From NCBI GenBank assembly GCA_030762175.1, contig JAUJEO010000021.1:930001-994000 (forward strand): a stretch of DNA of 64,000 nucleotides, in the 5' to 3' direction. The position numbers were made by a program, and so were the translations under genes. Each line of letters opens with the position of its first letter. The first letter of the stretch is position 1. The DNA comes from Metallyticus violacea (taxonomy: Eukaryota; Arthropoda; Insecta; Mantodea; Metallyticidae). Positions 48,207-60,299 of this stretch are shown piece after piece. The notes below the pieces were generated by a model that saw only the letters and a list, made by a program, of their open reading frames with translations, was not told the DNA's origin and made no database searches.

Positions 48207-49318
48207 TCTCTTTCATTATACTAGTTTGATAGCCTCAGAAAAGCATATTATGCACAAAGAATCTCGAAAAGAAAAAAATTTTTTTTCGAAGTTTGGAAAC
48301 ATCTTTAGAATCACTTTTTTCCGTTTTTATTTGCGATAACTGGTTCTCTTTCATTATACTAGTTTGATAGCCTCAGAAAACCATATTATGCGCAAAGAAT
48401 CTCGAAAAGAAAAAAATTTTTTTTCGAAGTTTGGAAACTTCTTTAGAATCACTATTTTTCCGTTCTTATTTGAGATTACTGGTTCTCTTTCATTATACTA
48501 ATTAGATAGCCTCAGAAAAGCATATTACGCGCAAAGAATCTCGAAAATAAAAAAAAATTTTTAGAACTTTGGAAACTTCGTTAGAATCACTTTTTTTTCC
48601 GATCTTATTTGAGATAACTGGTTCTCTTTCATTATACTAGTTTGATAGCCTCATAAAAGCTTATTATGCGCAAAGAATCTCGAAAAGAAAAAAATTTTTT
48701 TTCGAAGTTTGGAAACTTCATTAGAATCGCCTTTTTTTCCGTTCTTATTTGAGATAATTGGTTCTCTTTCATTATACTAGTTTGATAGCCTCAGTAAAGC
48801 ATATTATGCGCAAAGAATCTGGAAAAGAAAAAAAATTTTTTTCGAAGTTTGGAAACGTCGTTAGAATCACTTTTTTTCCGTTCTTATTTGAGATAACTGG
48901 TTCTCTTTCATTATACTAGTTTGATAGCCTCAGAAAAGCATATTATGCGCAAAGAATCTCGAAAAGAAAAAAGTTTTTTTTCGAAGTTTGGAAACTTCGT
49001 TTGAATAACTTTTTTTCCGTTCTTATTTGAGATAACTGGTTCTCTTTCATTATACTAGTTTGATAGCCTCAGAAAAGCATATTATGCGCAAAGAATCTCG
49101 AAAAGAAAAAAATTTTTTTTCGAAGTTTGGAAACTTCGTTAGAATCACTTTTTTTCCGTTCTTATTTGAAATAACTGGTTCTCTTTCATGATACTAGTTT
49201 GATAGCCTCAGAAAATCATATTATGCGCAAAGAATCTCGAAAAGAAAAAAATTTTTTTTCGATGTTTGGAAACTTTGTTAGAATCACTTTTTTTCCGTTC
49301 TTATTTGAGATAACTGGT
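48207..49318 (+). repeat. 8-mer block: L-M-N-O-P plus Q-J-K
   Basis: L 48207, M 48345, N 48484, O 48623, P 48763, Q 48902, J 49041, K 49180. It aligns with 5838-6948 at an offset of about 42,370 bp (tctgg at 6448 and 48818). Confidence 0.88.
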
Positions 49319-50706
49319 TCTCTTTCATTATACTAGTTTGATAGCCTCAGAAAAGCATATTATGCACAAAGAATCTCGAAAAGAAAAAAAATTTTTTTCG
49401 AAGTTTGGAAACTTCTTTAGAATCACTTTTTTCCGTTTTTATTTGCGATAACTGGTTCTCTTTCATTATACTAGTTTGATAGCCTCAGAAAACCATATTA
49501 TGCGCAAAGAATCTCGAAAAGAAAAAAATTTTTTTCGAAGTTTGGAAACTTCTTTAGAATCACTGTTTTTCCGTTCTTATTTGAGATTACTGGTTCTCTT
49601 TCATTATACTAATTAGATAGCCTCAGAAAAGCATATTACGCGCAAAGAATCTCGAAAATAAAAAAAATTTTTTAGAACTTTGGAAACTTCGTTAGAATCA
49701 CTTTTTTTTCCGATCTTATTTGAGATAACTGGTTCTCTTTCATTATACTAGTTTGATAGCCTCATAAAAGCTTATTATGCACAAAGAATCTCGAAAAGAA
49801 AAAACATTTTTTTCGAAGTTTGGAAACTTCGTTAGAATCACTTTTTTTCCGTTCTTATTTGAGATAACTGATTCTCTTTCATTATACTAGTTTGATAGCC
49901 TCAGTAAAGCATATTATGCACAAAATATCTCGAAAAGAAAAAATTTTTTTTTCGAATTTTGGAAACTTTGTTAGAATCACTTTTTTTCCGTTCTTATTTT
50001 AGGTAACTGGTTCTCTTTCATTATACTAGTTTGATAGCCTCAGAAAAGCATATTATGCGCAAAGAATCTCTAAAAGAAAAAATTTTTCTTTCGAATTTTG
50101 TAAACTTCGTTAGAATCACTTTTTTTCCGTTCTTATTTGAGATAACTGGTTCTCTTTCATTATACTAGTTTGATAGCCTCAGAAAAGCATATTATGCGCA
50201 AAGAATCTCGAAAAGAAAAAAGTTTTTTTTCGAAGTTTGGAAACTTCGTTTGAATAACTTTTTTTCGGTTCTTATTTAAGATAACTGGTTCTCTTTCATT
50301 ATACTAGTTTGATAGCCTCAGAAAAGCATATTATGCGCAAAGAATCTCGAAAAGAAAAAATTTTTTTTTCGAAGTTTGGAAACTTCGTTAGAATCACTTT
50401 TTTTCCGTTCTTATTTGAGATAACTGGTTCTCTTTCATTATACTAGTTTGATAGCCTCAGAAAAGCATATTATGCGCAAAGAATCTCGAAAAGAAAAAAA
50501 TTTTTTTTCGAAGTTTGGAAACTTCGTTAGAATCACTTTTTTTCCGTTCTTATTTGAAATAACTGGTTCTCTTTCATGATACTAGTTTGATAGCCTCAGA
50601 AAATCATATTATGCGCAAAGAATCTCGAAAAGAAAAAAATTTTTTTTCGATGTTTGGAAACTTTGTTAGAATCACTCTTTTTCCGTTCTTATTTGAGATA
50701 ACTGGT
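49319..50706 (+). repeat. 10-mer block: L-M-N-O'-P'-Q' plus H-I-J-K
   Basis: L 49319, M 49457 (cactgttttt), N 49595, O' 49734, P' 49873, Q' 50012 (gtttgatag), H 50151, I 50290, J 50429, K 50568 (cactcttttt). It matches 6949-8337 and leads into an alpha cassette, as that one does. Confidence 0.88.
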
Positions 50707-52236
50707 TCTCTTTCATTATACTAGTTTGATAGCCTCAGAAAGGCATATTATGCGCAAAGAATCTCGAAAAGAAAAAAGTTTTTTTTTCGAAGTTTGGAAA
50801 CTTCGTTTGAATAACTTTTTTTCCGTTCTTATTTGAGATAACTGGTTCTATTTCATTATACTAGTTTGATAGCCTCAGAAAAGCATATTATGCGCAAAGA
50901 ATCTCGAAAAGAAAAAATTTTTTTTTCGAAGTTTGGAAACTTCGTTAGAATCACTTTTTTTCCGTTCTTATTTGAGATTACTGGTTCTCTTTCATTATAG
51001 TAGTTTGATAGACTCAGAAAAGCATATTATGCACAAAGAATCTCGAAAAGAAAAAAAATTTTTTTCGAAGTTAGGAAACTTCGTTAGAATCACTTTTTTT
51101 CCGTTCTTATTTGAGATAACTGGTTCTCTTTCATTATACTAGTTTGATAGCCTCAGCAAAGCATATTATTCACAAAGAATCTCGAAAAGAAAAAAATTTT
51201 TTTTCGAAGTTTGGAAACGTCGTTTGAATCACTTTTATTCCGTTCTTATTTGAGATAACTGGTTCTCTTTCACTATACTAGTTTGATAGCCTCAGTAAAG
51301 CATATTATGCACAAAGAATCTCGAAAAGAAAAAAGTTTTTTTTCGAAGTTTCGAAACTTCGTTTGACTCAGTTTTTTTCCGTTCTAATTTGACATAACTG
51401 GTTCTCTTTCATTATACTTGTTTGATAGCCTCAGTAAAGCATATTATATGCAAAGAATCTCGAAAAGAAAAATTTTTTTTTTCGAATTTTGGAAACTTCG
51501 TTAGAATCACTTTTTTTCCGTTCTTATTTTAGGTAACTGGTTCTCTTTCATTATACTAATTTGATAGCCTCAGTAAAGCATATTATGGGCAAAGAATCTT
51601 GAAAAGAAAAAAATTTTTTTTCGAAGTTTGGAAACGTCGTTAGAATCACTTTTTTTCCGTTCTTATTTGAGATAACTGGTTCTCTTTCATTATACTAGTT
51701 TGATAGCCTCAGAAAAGCATATTATGCGCAAAGAATCTCGAAAAGAAAAAAGTTTTTTTTCGAAGTTTGGAAACTTCGTTTGAATAACTTTTTTTCCGTT
51801 CTTATTTGAGCTAACTGGTTCTCTTTCATTATACTAGTTTGATAGCCTCAGAAAAGCATATTATGCGCAAAGAATCTCGAAAAGAAAAAATTTTTTTTTC
51901 GAAGTTTGGAAACTTCGTTAGAATCACTTTTTTTCCGTTCTTAATTGAGATAACTGGTTCTCTTTCATTATACTAGTTTGATAGCCTCAGAAAAGCATAT
52001 TATGCGCAAAGAATCTCGAAAAGAAAAAAATTTTTTTTCGAAGTTTGGAAACTTCGTTAGAATCACTTTTTTTCCGTTCTTATTTGAAATAACTGGTTCT
52101 CTTTCATGATACTAGTTTGATAGCCTCAGAAAATCATATTATGCGCAAAGAATCTCGAAAAGAAAAAAATTTTTTTTCGATGTTTGGAAACTTTGTTAGA
52201 ATCACTTTTTTTCCGTTCTTATTTGAGATAACTGGT
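50707..52236 (+). repeat. 11-mer block: A-G plus Q-I-J-K
   Basis: A 50707, B 50847, C 50986 (gatagactc), D 51125, E 51264, F 51403, G 51542 (ttatgggc), Q 51681 (gagctaac), I 51820 (ttaattgag), J 51959, K 52098. It keeps the ttaattgag mark of 9451 and 21811 but not agacaaaat, ataaatgg or ttatgagc, so it branched before those changes or lost them. Confidence 0.87.
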
Positions 52237-54739
52237 TCTCTTTCATTATACTAGTTTGATATCCTCAGAAAAGCATATTATGCACAAAGAATCTCGAAAA
52301 GAAGAAAAATTTTTTTCGAAGTTTGGAAACTTCTTTAGAATCACTTTTTTCCGTTTTTATTTGCGATAACTGGTTCTCTTTCATTATACTAGTTTGATAG
52401 CCTCAGAAAACCATATTATGCGCAAAGAATCTCGAAAAGAAAAAAATTTTTTTTCGAAGTTTGGAAACTTCTTTAGAATCACTATTTTTCCGTTCTTATT
52501 TGAGATTACTGGTTCTCTTTCATTATACTATTTAGATAGCCTCAGAAAAGCATATTACGCGCAAAGAATCTCGAAAATAAAAAAAATTTTTTAGAACTTT
52601 GGAAACTTCGTTAGAATCACTTTTTTTTCCGATCTTATTTGAGATAACTGGTTCTCTTTCATTATACTAGTTTGATAGCCTCATAAAAGCTTATTATGCA
52701 CAAAGAATCTCGAAAAGAAAAAACATTTTTTTCGAAGTTTGGAAACTTCGTTAGAATCACTTTTTTTCCGTTCTTATTTGAGATAACTGATTCTCTTTCA
52801 TTATACTAGTTTGATAGCCTCAGTAAAGCATATTATGCACAAAATATCTCGAAAAGAAAAAAAATGTTTTTCGAAGTTTGGAAACTTCATTAGAATCACT
52901 TTTTTTCCGTTCTTATTTGAGATAACTGGTTCTCTTTCATTATACTAGTTTGATAGACTCAGTAAAGCATATTATGCGCAAGGAATCTGGAAAAGAAAAA
53001 AAATTTTTTTCGAATTTTGGAAACTTCATTAGAATCACTTTTTTCCGTTCTTATTTGAGATATCTGGTTCTCTTTCATTATACTAGTTTGATAGCCTCAG
53101 AAAAGCATATTATGCGCAAAGAATCTCGAAAAGAAAAAAGTTTTTTTTCGAAGTTTGGAAACTTCATTAGATTCACTTTTTTTCCGTTCTTATTTGATAT
53201 AACTGGTTCTCTTTCATTATACTAGTTTGATAGCCTCAGTAAAGCATATTATGCGCAAAGAATCTGGAAAAAAAAAAAAAAAATTTTCGAAATTTGGAAA
53301 CTTCGTTAGAATCACTTTTTTTCCGTTCTTATTTGAGATAACTGGTTCCCGTTCATTATACTAGTTTGATAGCCTCATAAAAGCTTATTATGCACAAAGA
53401 ATCTCGAAAAGAAAAAACATTTTTTTCGAAGTTTGGAAACTTCGTTAGAATCACTTTTTTTCCGTTCTTATTTGAGATAACTGATTCTCTTTCATTATAC
53501 TAGTTTGATAGCCTCAGTAAAGCATATTATGCACAAAATATCTCGAAAAGAAAAAAATTTTTTTTCGAAGTTTGGAAACTTCTTTAGAATCACTATTTTT
53601 CCGTTCTTATTTGAGATTACTGGTTCTCTTTCATTATACTAATTAGATAGCCTCAGAAGAGCATATTACGCGCAAAGAATCTCGAAAATAAAAAAATTTT
53701 TTTAGAACTTTGGAAACTTCGTTAGAATCACTTTTTTTTCCGATCTTATTTGAGATAACTGGTTCTCTTTCATTATACTAGTTTGATAGCCTCATAAAAG
53801 CTTATTATGCACAAAGAATCTCGAAAAGAAAAAACATTTTTTTCGAAGTTTGGAAACTTCGTTAGAATCACTTTTTTTCCGTTCTTATTTGAGATAACTG
53901 ATTCTCTTTCATTATACTAGTTTGATAGCCTCAGTAAAGCATATTATGCACAAAATATCTCGAAAAGAAAAAATTTTTTTTTCGAATTTTGGAAACTTCG
54001 TTAGAATCACTTTTTTTCCGTTCTTATTTTAGGTAACTGGTTCTCTTTCATTATACTAGTTTGATAGCCTCAGAAAAGCATATTATGCGCAAAGAATCTC
54101 TAAAAGAAAAAAATTTCTTTTCGAATTTTGTAAACTTCGTTAGAATCACTTTTTTTCCGTTCTTATTTGAGATAACTGGTTCTCTTTCATTATACTAGTT
54201 TGATAGCCTCAGAAAAGCATATTATGCGCAAAGAATCTCGAAAAGAAAAAAGTTTTTTTTCGAAGTTTGGAAACTTCGTTTGAATAACTTTTTTTCGGTT
54301 CTTATTTAAGATAACTGGTTCTCTTTCATTATACTAGTTTGATAGCCTCAGAAAAGCATATTATGCGCAAAGAATCTCGAAAAGAAAAAATTTTTTTTTC
54401 GAAGTTTGGAAACTTCGTTAGAATCACTTTTTTTCCGTTCTTATTTGAGATAACTGGTTCTCTTTCATTATACTAGTTTGATAGCCTCAGAAAAGCATAT
54501 TATGCGCAAAGAATCTCGAAAAGAAAAAAATTTTTTTTCGAAGTTTGGAAACTTCTTTAGAATCACTTTTTTTCCGTTCTTATTTGAAATAACTGGTTCT
54601 CTTTCATGATACTACTAGTTTGATAGCCTCAGAATATCATATTATGCGCAAAGAATCTCGAAAAGAAAAAAATTTTTTTTCAATGTTTGGAAACGTTGTT
54701 AGAATCACTTTTTTTCCGTTCTTATTTGAGATAACTGGT
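52237..54739 (+). repeat. Gamma cassette (copy 3) plus H-I-J-K
   Basis: L 52237 (gatatcctc), M 52375, N 52514, O' 52653, P'' 52792, R 52931 (cttttttccg, one T-step shorter), S 53069, T 53208, O' 53347, P'/M 53486, N 53625, O' 53764, P' 53903, Q' 54042, H 54181, I 54320, J 54459, K 54598 (tactactag, aatatcat, caatgtttgg). Confidence 0.86.
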
Positions 54740-54878
54740 TCTCTTTCATTATACTAGTTTGATAGCCTCAGAAAGGCATATTATGCGCAAAGAATCTCGA
54801 AAAGAAAAAAGTTTTTTTTCGAAGTTTGGAAACTTCTTTAGAATCACTATTTTTCCGTTCTTATTTGAGATTACTGGT
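54740..54878 (+). repeat. Chimeric monomer A/M
   Basis: The head and tract are A (aaaggcat, gttttttt). From the 3' dyad arm onward it is M (cttctttagaatc, cactattttt, gagattac). The switch lies in or next to the dyad. This junction starts the second gamma copy. Confidence 0.85.
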
Positions 54879-56824
54879 TCTCTTTCATTATACTATTTAG
54901 ATAGCCTCAGAAAAGCATATTACGCGCAAAGAATCTCGAAAATAAAAAAAATTTTTTAGAACTTTGGAAACTTCGTTAGAATCACTTTTTTTTCCGATCT
55001 TATTTGAGATAACTGGTTCTCTTTCATTATACTAGTTTGATAGCCTCATAAAAGCTTATTATGCACAAAGAATCTCGAAAAGAAAAAACATTTTTTTCGA
55101 AGTTTGGAAACTTCGTTAGAATCACTTTTTTTCCGTTCTTATTTGAGATAACTGATTCTCTTTCATTATACTAGTTTGATAGCCTCAGTAAAGCATATTA
55201 TGCACAAAATATCTCGAAAAGAAAAAAAATGTTTTTCGAAGTTTGGAAACTTCATTAGAATCACTTTTTTTCCATTCTTATTTGAGATAACTGGTTCTCT
55301 TTCATTATACTAGTTTGATAGACTCAGTAAAGCATATTATGCGCAAGGAATCTGGAAAAGAAAAAAAATTTTTTTCGAATTTTGGAAACTTCATTAGAAT
55401 CACTTTTTTCCGTTCTTATTTGAGATATCTGGTTCTCTTTCATTATACTAGTTTGATAGCCTCAGAAAAGCATATTATGCGCAAAGAATCTCGAAAAGAA
55501 AAAAGTTTTTTTTCGAAGTTTGGAAACTTCATTAGATTCACTTTTTTTCCGTTCTTATTTGATATAACTGGTTCTCTTTCATTATACTAGTTTGATAGCC
55601 TCAGTAAAGCATATTATGCGCAAAGAATCTGGAAAAAAAAAAAAAAAATTTCGAAATTTGGAAACTTCGTTAGAATCACTTTTTTTCCGTTCTTATTTGA
55701 GATAACTGGTTCCCGTTCATTATACTAGTTTGATAGCCTCATAAAAGCTTATTATGCACAAAGAATCTCGAAAAGAAAAAACATTTTTTTCGAAGTTTGG
55801 AAACTTCGTTAGAATCACTTTTTTTCCGTTCTTATTTGAGATAACTGATTCTCTTTCATTATACTAGTTTGATAGCCTCAGTAAAGCATATTATGCACAA
55901 AATATCTCGAAAAGAAAAAAATTTTTTTTCGAAGTTTGGAAACTTCTTTAGAATCACTATTTTTCCGTTCTTATTTGAGATTACTGGTTCTCTTTCATTA
56001 TACTAATTAGATAGCCTCAGAAGAGCATATTACGCGCAAAGAATCTCGAAAATAAAAAAATTTTTTAGAACTTTGGAAACTTCGTTAGAATCACTTTTTT
56101 TTCCGATCTTATTTGAGATAACTGGTTCTCTTTCATTATACTAGTTTGATAGCCTCATAAAAGCTTATTATGCACAAAGAATCTCGAAAAGAAAAAACAT
56201 TTTTTTCGAAGTTTGGAAACTTCGTTAGAAAAACTTTTTTTCCGTTCTTATTTGAGATAACTGATTCTCTTTCATTATACTAGTTTGATAGCCTCAGTAA
56301 AGCATATTATGCACAAAATATCTCGAAAAGAAAAAATTTTTTTTTCGAATTTTGGAAACTTCGTTAGAATCACTTTTTTTCCGTTCTTATTTTAGGTAAC
56401 TGGTTCTCTTTCATTATACTAGTTTGATAGCCTCAGAAAAGCATATTATGCGCAAAGAATCTCGAAAAGAAAAAATTTTTTTTTCGAAGTTTGGAAACTT
56501 CGTTAGAATCACTTTTTTTCCGTTCTTATTTGAGATAACTGGTTCTCTTTCATTATACTAGTTTGATAGCCTCAGAAAAGCATATTATGCGCAAAGAATC
56601 TCGAAAAGAAAAAAATTTTTTTTCGAAGTTTGGAAACTTCTTTAGAATCACTTTTTTTCCGTTCTTATTTGAAATAACTGGTTCTCTTTCATGATACTAC
56701 TAGTTTGATAGCCTCAGAATATCATATTATGCGCAAAGAATCTCGAAAAGAAAAAAATTTTTTTTCAATGTTTGGAAACGTTGTTAGAATCACTTTTTTT
56801 CCGTTCTTATTCGAGATAACTGGT
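54740..56824 (+). repeat. 15-monomer duplicate: A/M chimera, N to P' of gamma, I-J-K
   Basis: A/M 54740, N 54879, O' 55018, P'' 55157, R 55296, S 55434, T 55573, O' 55711, P'/M 55850, N 55989, O' 56127, P' 56266, I 56405, J 56544, K 56683. A second, partial gamma cassette sits directly after copy 3. Q' and H are missing between P' and I. K repeats the rare tactactag and aatatcat marks exactly 2085 bp (15 monomers) after their first occurrence. Confidence 0.85.
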
Positions 56825-58909
56825 TCTCTTTCATTATACTAGTTTGATAGCCTCAGAAAGGCATATTATGCGCAAAGAATCTCGAAAAGAAAAAAGTTTT
56901 TTTTTCGAAGTTTGGAAACTTCGTTTGAATAATTTTTTTCCGTTCTTATTTGAGATAACTGGTTCTATTTCATTATACTAGTTTGATAGCCTCAGAAAAG
57001 CATATTATGCGCAAAGAATCTCGAAAAGAAAAAATTTTTTTTTCGAAGTTTGGAAACTTCGTTAGAATCACTTTTTTTCCGTTCTTATTTGAGATTACTG
57101 GTTCTCTTTCATTATAGTAGTTTGATAGACTCAGAAAAGCATATTATGCACAAAGAATCTCGAAAAGAAAAAAAATTTTTTTCGATGTTAGGAAATTTCG
57201 TTAGAATCACTTTTTTTCCGTTCTTATTTGAGATAACTGGTTCTCTTTCATTATACTAGTTTGATAGCCTCAGCAAAGCATATTATTCACAAAGAATCTC
57301 GAAAAGAAAAAAATTTTTTTTCGAAGTTTGGAAACGTCGTTTGAATCACTTTTATTCCGTTCTTATTTGAGATAACTGGTTCTCTTTCACTATACTAGTT
57401 TGATAGCCTCAGTAAAGCATATTATGCACAAAGAATCTCGAAAAGAAAAAAGTTTTTTTTCGAAGTTTCGAAACTTCGTTTGACTCAGTTTTTTTCCGTT
57501 CTAATTTGACATAACTGGTTCTCTTTCATTATACTTGTTTGATAGCCTCAGTAAAGCATATTATATGCAAAGAATCTCGAAAAGAAAAATTTTTTTTTTC
57601 GAATTTTGGAAACTTCGTTAGAATCACTTTTTTTCCGTTCTTATTTTAGGTAACTGGTTCTCTTTCATTATACTAATTTGATAGCCTCAGTAAAGCATAT
57701 TATGCGCAAAGAATCTTGAAAAGAAAAAAAAATTTTTTCGAAGTTTGGAAACGTCGTTAGAATCACTTTTTTTCCGTTCTTATTTGAGATAACTGGTTCT
57801 CTTTCATTATACTAGTTTGATAGCCTCAGAAAAGCATATTATGCGCAAAGAATCTCGAAAAGAAAAAAGTTTTTTTTCGAAGTTTGGAAACTTAGTTTGA
57901 ATAACTTTTTTTCCGTTCTTATTTGAGATAACTGGTTCTCTTTCATTATACTAGTTTGATAGCCTCAGAAAAGCATATTATGCGCAAAGAATCTCGAAAA
58001 GAAAAAATTTTTTTTTCGAAGTTTGGAAACTTCGTTAGAATCACTTTTTTTCCGTTCTTAATTGAGATAACTGGTTCTCTTTCATTATACTAGTTTGATA
58101 GCCTCAGAAAAGCATATTATGCGCAAAGAATCTCGAAAAGAAAAAAATTTTTTTTCGAAGTTTGGAAACTTCGTTAGAATCACTTTTTTTCCGTTCTTAT
58201 TTGAGATTATTGGTTCTCTTTCATTATAGTAGTTTGATAGCCTCAGAAAAGCATATTATGCACAAAGAATCTCGAAAAGAAAAAAAATTTTTTTCGAAGT
58301 TAGGAAACTTCGTTAGAATCACTTTTTTTCCTTTCTTATTTGAGATAACTGGTTCTCTTTCATTATACTAGTTTGATAGCCTCAGCAAAGCATATTATTC
58401 ACAAAGAATCTCGAAAAGAAAAAAATTTTTTTTCGAAGTTTGGAAACGTCGTTTGAATCACTTTTATTCCGTTCTTATTTAAGATAACTGGTTCTCTTTC
58501 ACTATACTAGTTTGATAGCCTCAGTAAAGCATATTATGCACAAAGAATCTCGAAAAGAAAAAAGTTTTTTTTCGAAGTTTCGAAACTTTGTTTGACTCAG
58601 TTTTTTTCCGTTCTAATTTGACATAACTGGTTCTCTTTCATTATACTTGTTTGATAGCCTCAGTAAAGCATATTATATGCAAAGAATCTCGAAAAGAAAA
58701 AATTTTTTTTTCGAATTTTGGAAACTTCGTTGGAATCACTTTTTTTCCGTTCTTATTTTAGGTAACTGGTTCTCTTTCATTATACTAATTTGATAGCCTC
58801 AGTAAAGCATATTATGCGCAAAGAATCTTGAAAAGAAAAAAAAATTTTTTCGAAGTTTGGAAACGTCGTTAGAATCACTTTTTTTTCGTTCTTATTTGAG
58901 ATAACTGGT
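56825..58909 (+). repeat. A-G, Q-I, J/B chimera, C-G
   Basis: A 56825, B 56964, C 57103, D 57242, E 57381, F 57520, G 57659, Q 57798 (cttagtttg), I 57937 (ttaattgag), J/B 58076, C 58215, D 58354, E 58493, F 58632, G 58771. It is a sister of 24727-26672, including the cttagtttg mark, but keeps one more monomer (I) before the chimera. Confidence 0.84.
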
Positions 58910-60299
58910 TCTCTTTCATTATACTAGTTTGATAGCCTCAGAAAAGCATATTATGCGCAAAGAATCTCGAAAAGAAAAAAGTTTTTTTTCGAAGTTTGGA
59001 AACTTCGTTTGAATAACTTTTTTTCCGTTCTTATTTGAGATAACTGGTTCTCTTTCATTTTACTAGTTTGATAGCCTCAGAAAAGCATATTATGCGCAAA
59101 GAATCTCGAAAAGAAAAAATTTTTTTTTCGAAGTATGGAAACTTCGTTAGAATCACTTTTTTTCCGTTCTTATTTGAGATAACTGGTTCTCTTTCATTAT
59201 ACTAGTTTGATAGCCTCAGAAAAGCATATTATGCGCAAAGAATCTCGAAAAGAAAAAAATTTTTTTTCGAAGTTTGGAAACTTCGTTAGAATCACTTTTT
59301 TTCCGTTCTTATTTGAAATAACTGGTTCTCTTTCATGATACTAGTTTGATAGCCTCAGAAAATCATATTATGCGCAAAGAATCTCGAAAAGAAAAAAATT
59401 TTTTTTCGATGTTTGGAAACTTTGTTAGAATCACTTTTTTTCCGTTCTTATTTGAGATAACTGGTTCTCTTTCATTATACTAGTTTGATAGCCTCAGAAA
59501 AGCATATTATGCACAAAGAATCTCGAAAAGAAAAAAATTTTTTTTCGAAGTTTGGAAACATCTTTAGAATCACTTTTTTCCGTTTTTATTTGCGATAACT
59601 GGTTCTCTTTCATTATACTAGTTTGATAGCCTCAGAAAACCATATTATGCGCAAAGAATCTCGAAAAGAAAAAAATTTTTTTTCGAAGTTTGGAAACTTC
59701 TTTAGAATCACTATTTTTCCGTTCTTATTTGAGATTACTGGTTCTCTTTCATTATACTAATTAGATAGCCTCAGAAAAGCATATTACGCGCAAAGAATCT
59801 CGAAAATAAAAAAAATTTTTTAGAACTTTGGAAACTTCGTTAGAATCACTTTTTTTTCCGATCTTATTTGAGATAACTGGTTCTCTTTCATTATACTAGT
59901 TTGATAGCCTCATAAAAGCTTATTATGCGCAAAGAATCTCGAAAAGAAAAAAATTTTTTTTCGAAGTTTGGAAACTTCATTAGAATCGCCTTTTTTTCCG
60001 TTCTTATTTGAGATAATTGGTTCTCTTTCATTATACTAGTTTGATAGCCTCAGAAAAGCATATTATGCGCAAAGAATCTCGAAAAGAAAAAAATTTTTTT
60101 TCGAAGTTTGAAAACTTCGTTAGAATCACTTTTTTTCCGTTCTTATTTGAAATAACTGGTTCTCTTTCATGATACTAGTTTGATAGCCTCAGAAAATCAT
60201 ATTATGCGCAAAGAATCTCGAAAAGAAAAACATTTTTTTTCGATGTTTGGAAACTTTGTTAGAATCACTTTTTTTCCGTTCTTATTTGAGATAACTGGT
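58910..60299 (+). repeat. Q-I-J-K, L-M-N-O, J-K (P and Q lost)
   Basis: Q 58910, I 59049 (gaagtatgg), J 59188, K 59327, L 59466, M 59604, N 59743, O 59882, J 60021 (gtttgaaaac), K 60161 (aaaaacattt). Elsewhere O is followed by P and Q. Here it passes straight to J, a two-monomer loss. Confidence 0.85.

Noticed and set aside
53268..53283. A-run as a retrotransposon poly(A) tail
   Set aside because: The run of 16 A sits at the normal A-tract position of a T monomer, with satellite sequence in phase on both sides and no inserted element.
3144..58371. About two dozen short + strand reading frames of 66-91 codons with near-identical products (for example 3144-3353, 18220-18495, 22385-22660, 53007 region)
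   Set aside because: They begin at TTG, not ATG, and recur wherever the satellite phase allows two monomers to be read. The monomer is 139 bp, so the frame shifts each copy and stops follow soon. There is no codon bias, no conserved domain and no upstream gene structure. They are by-products of the repeat.
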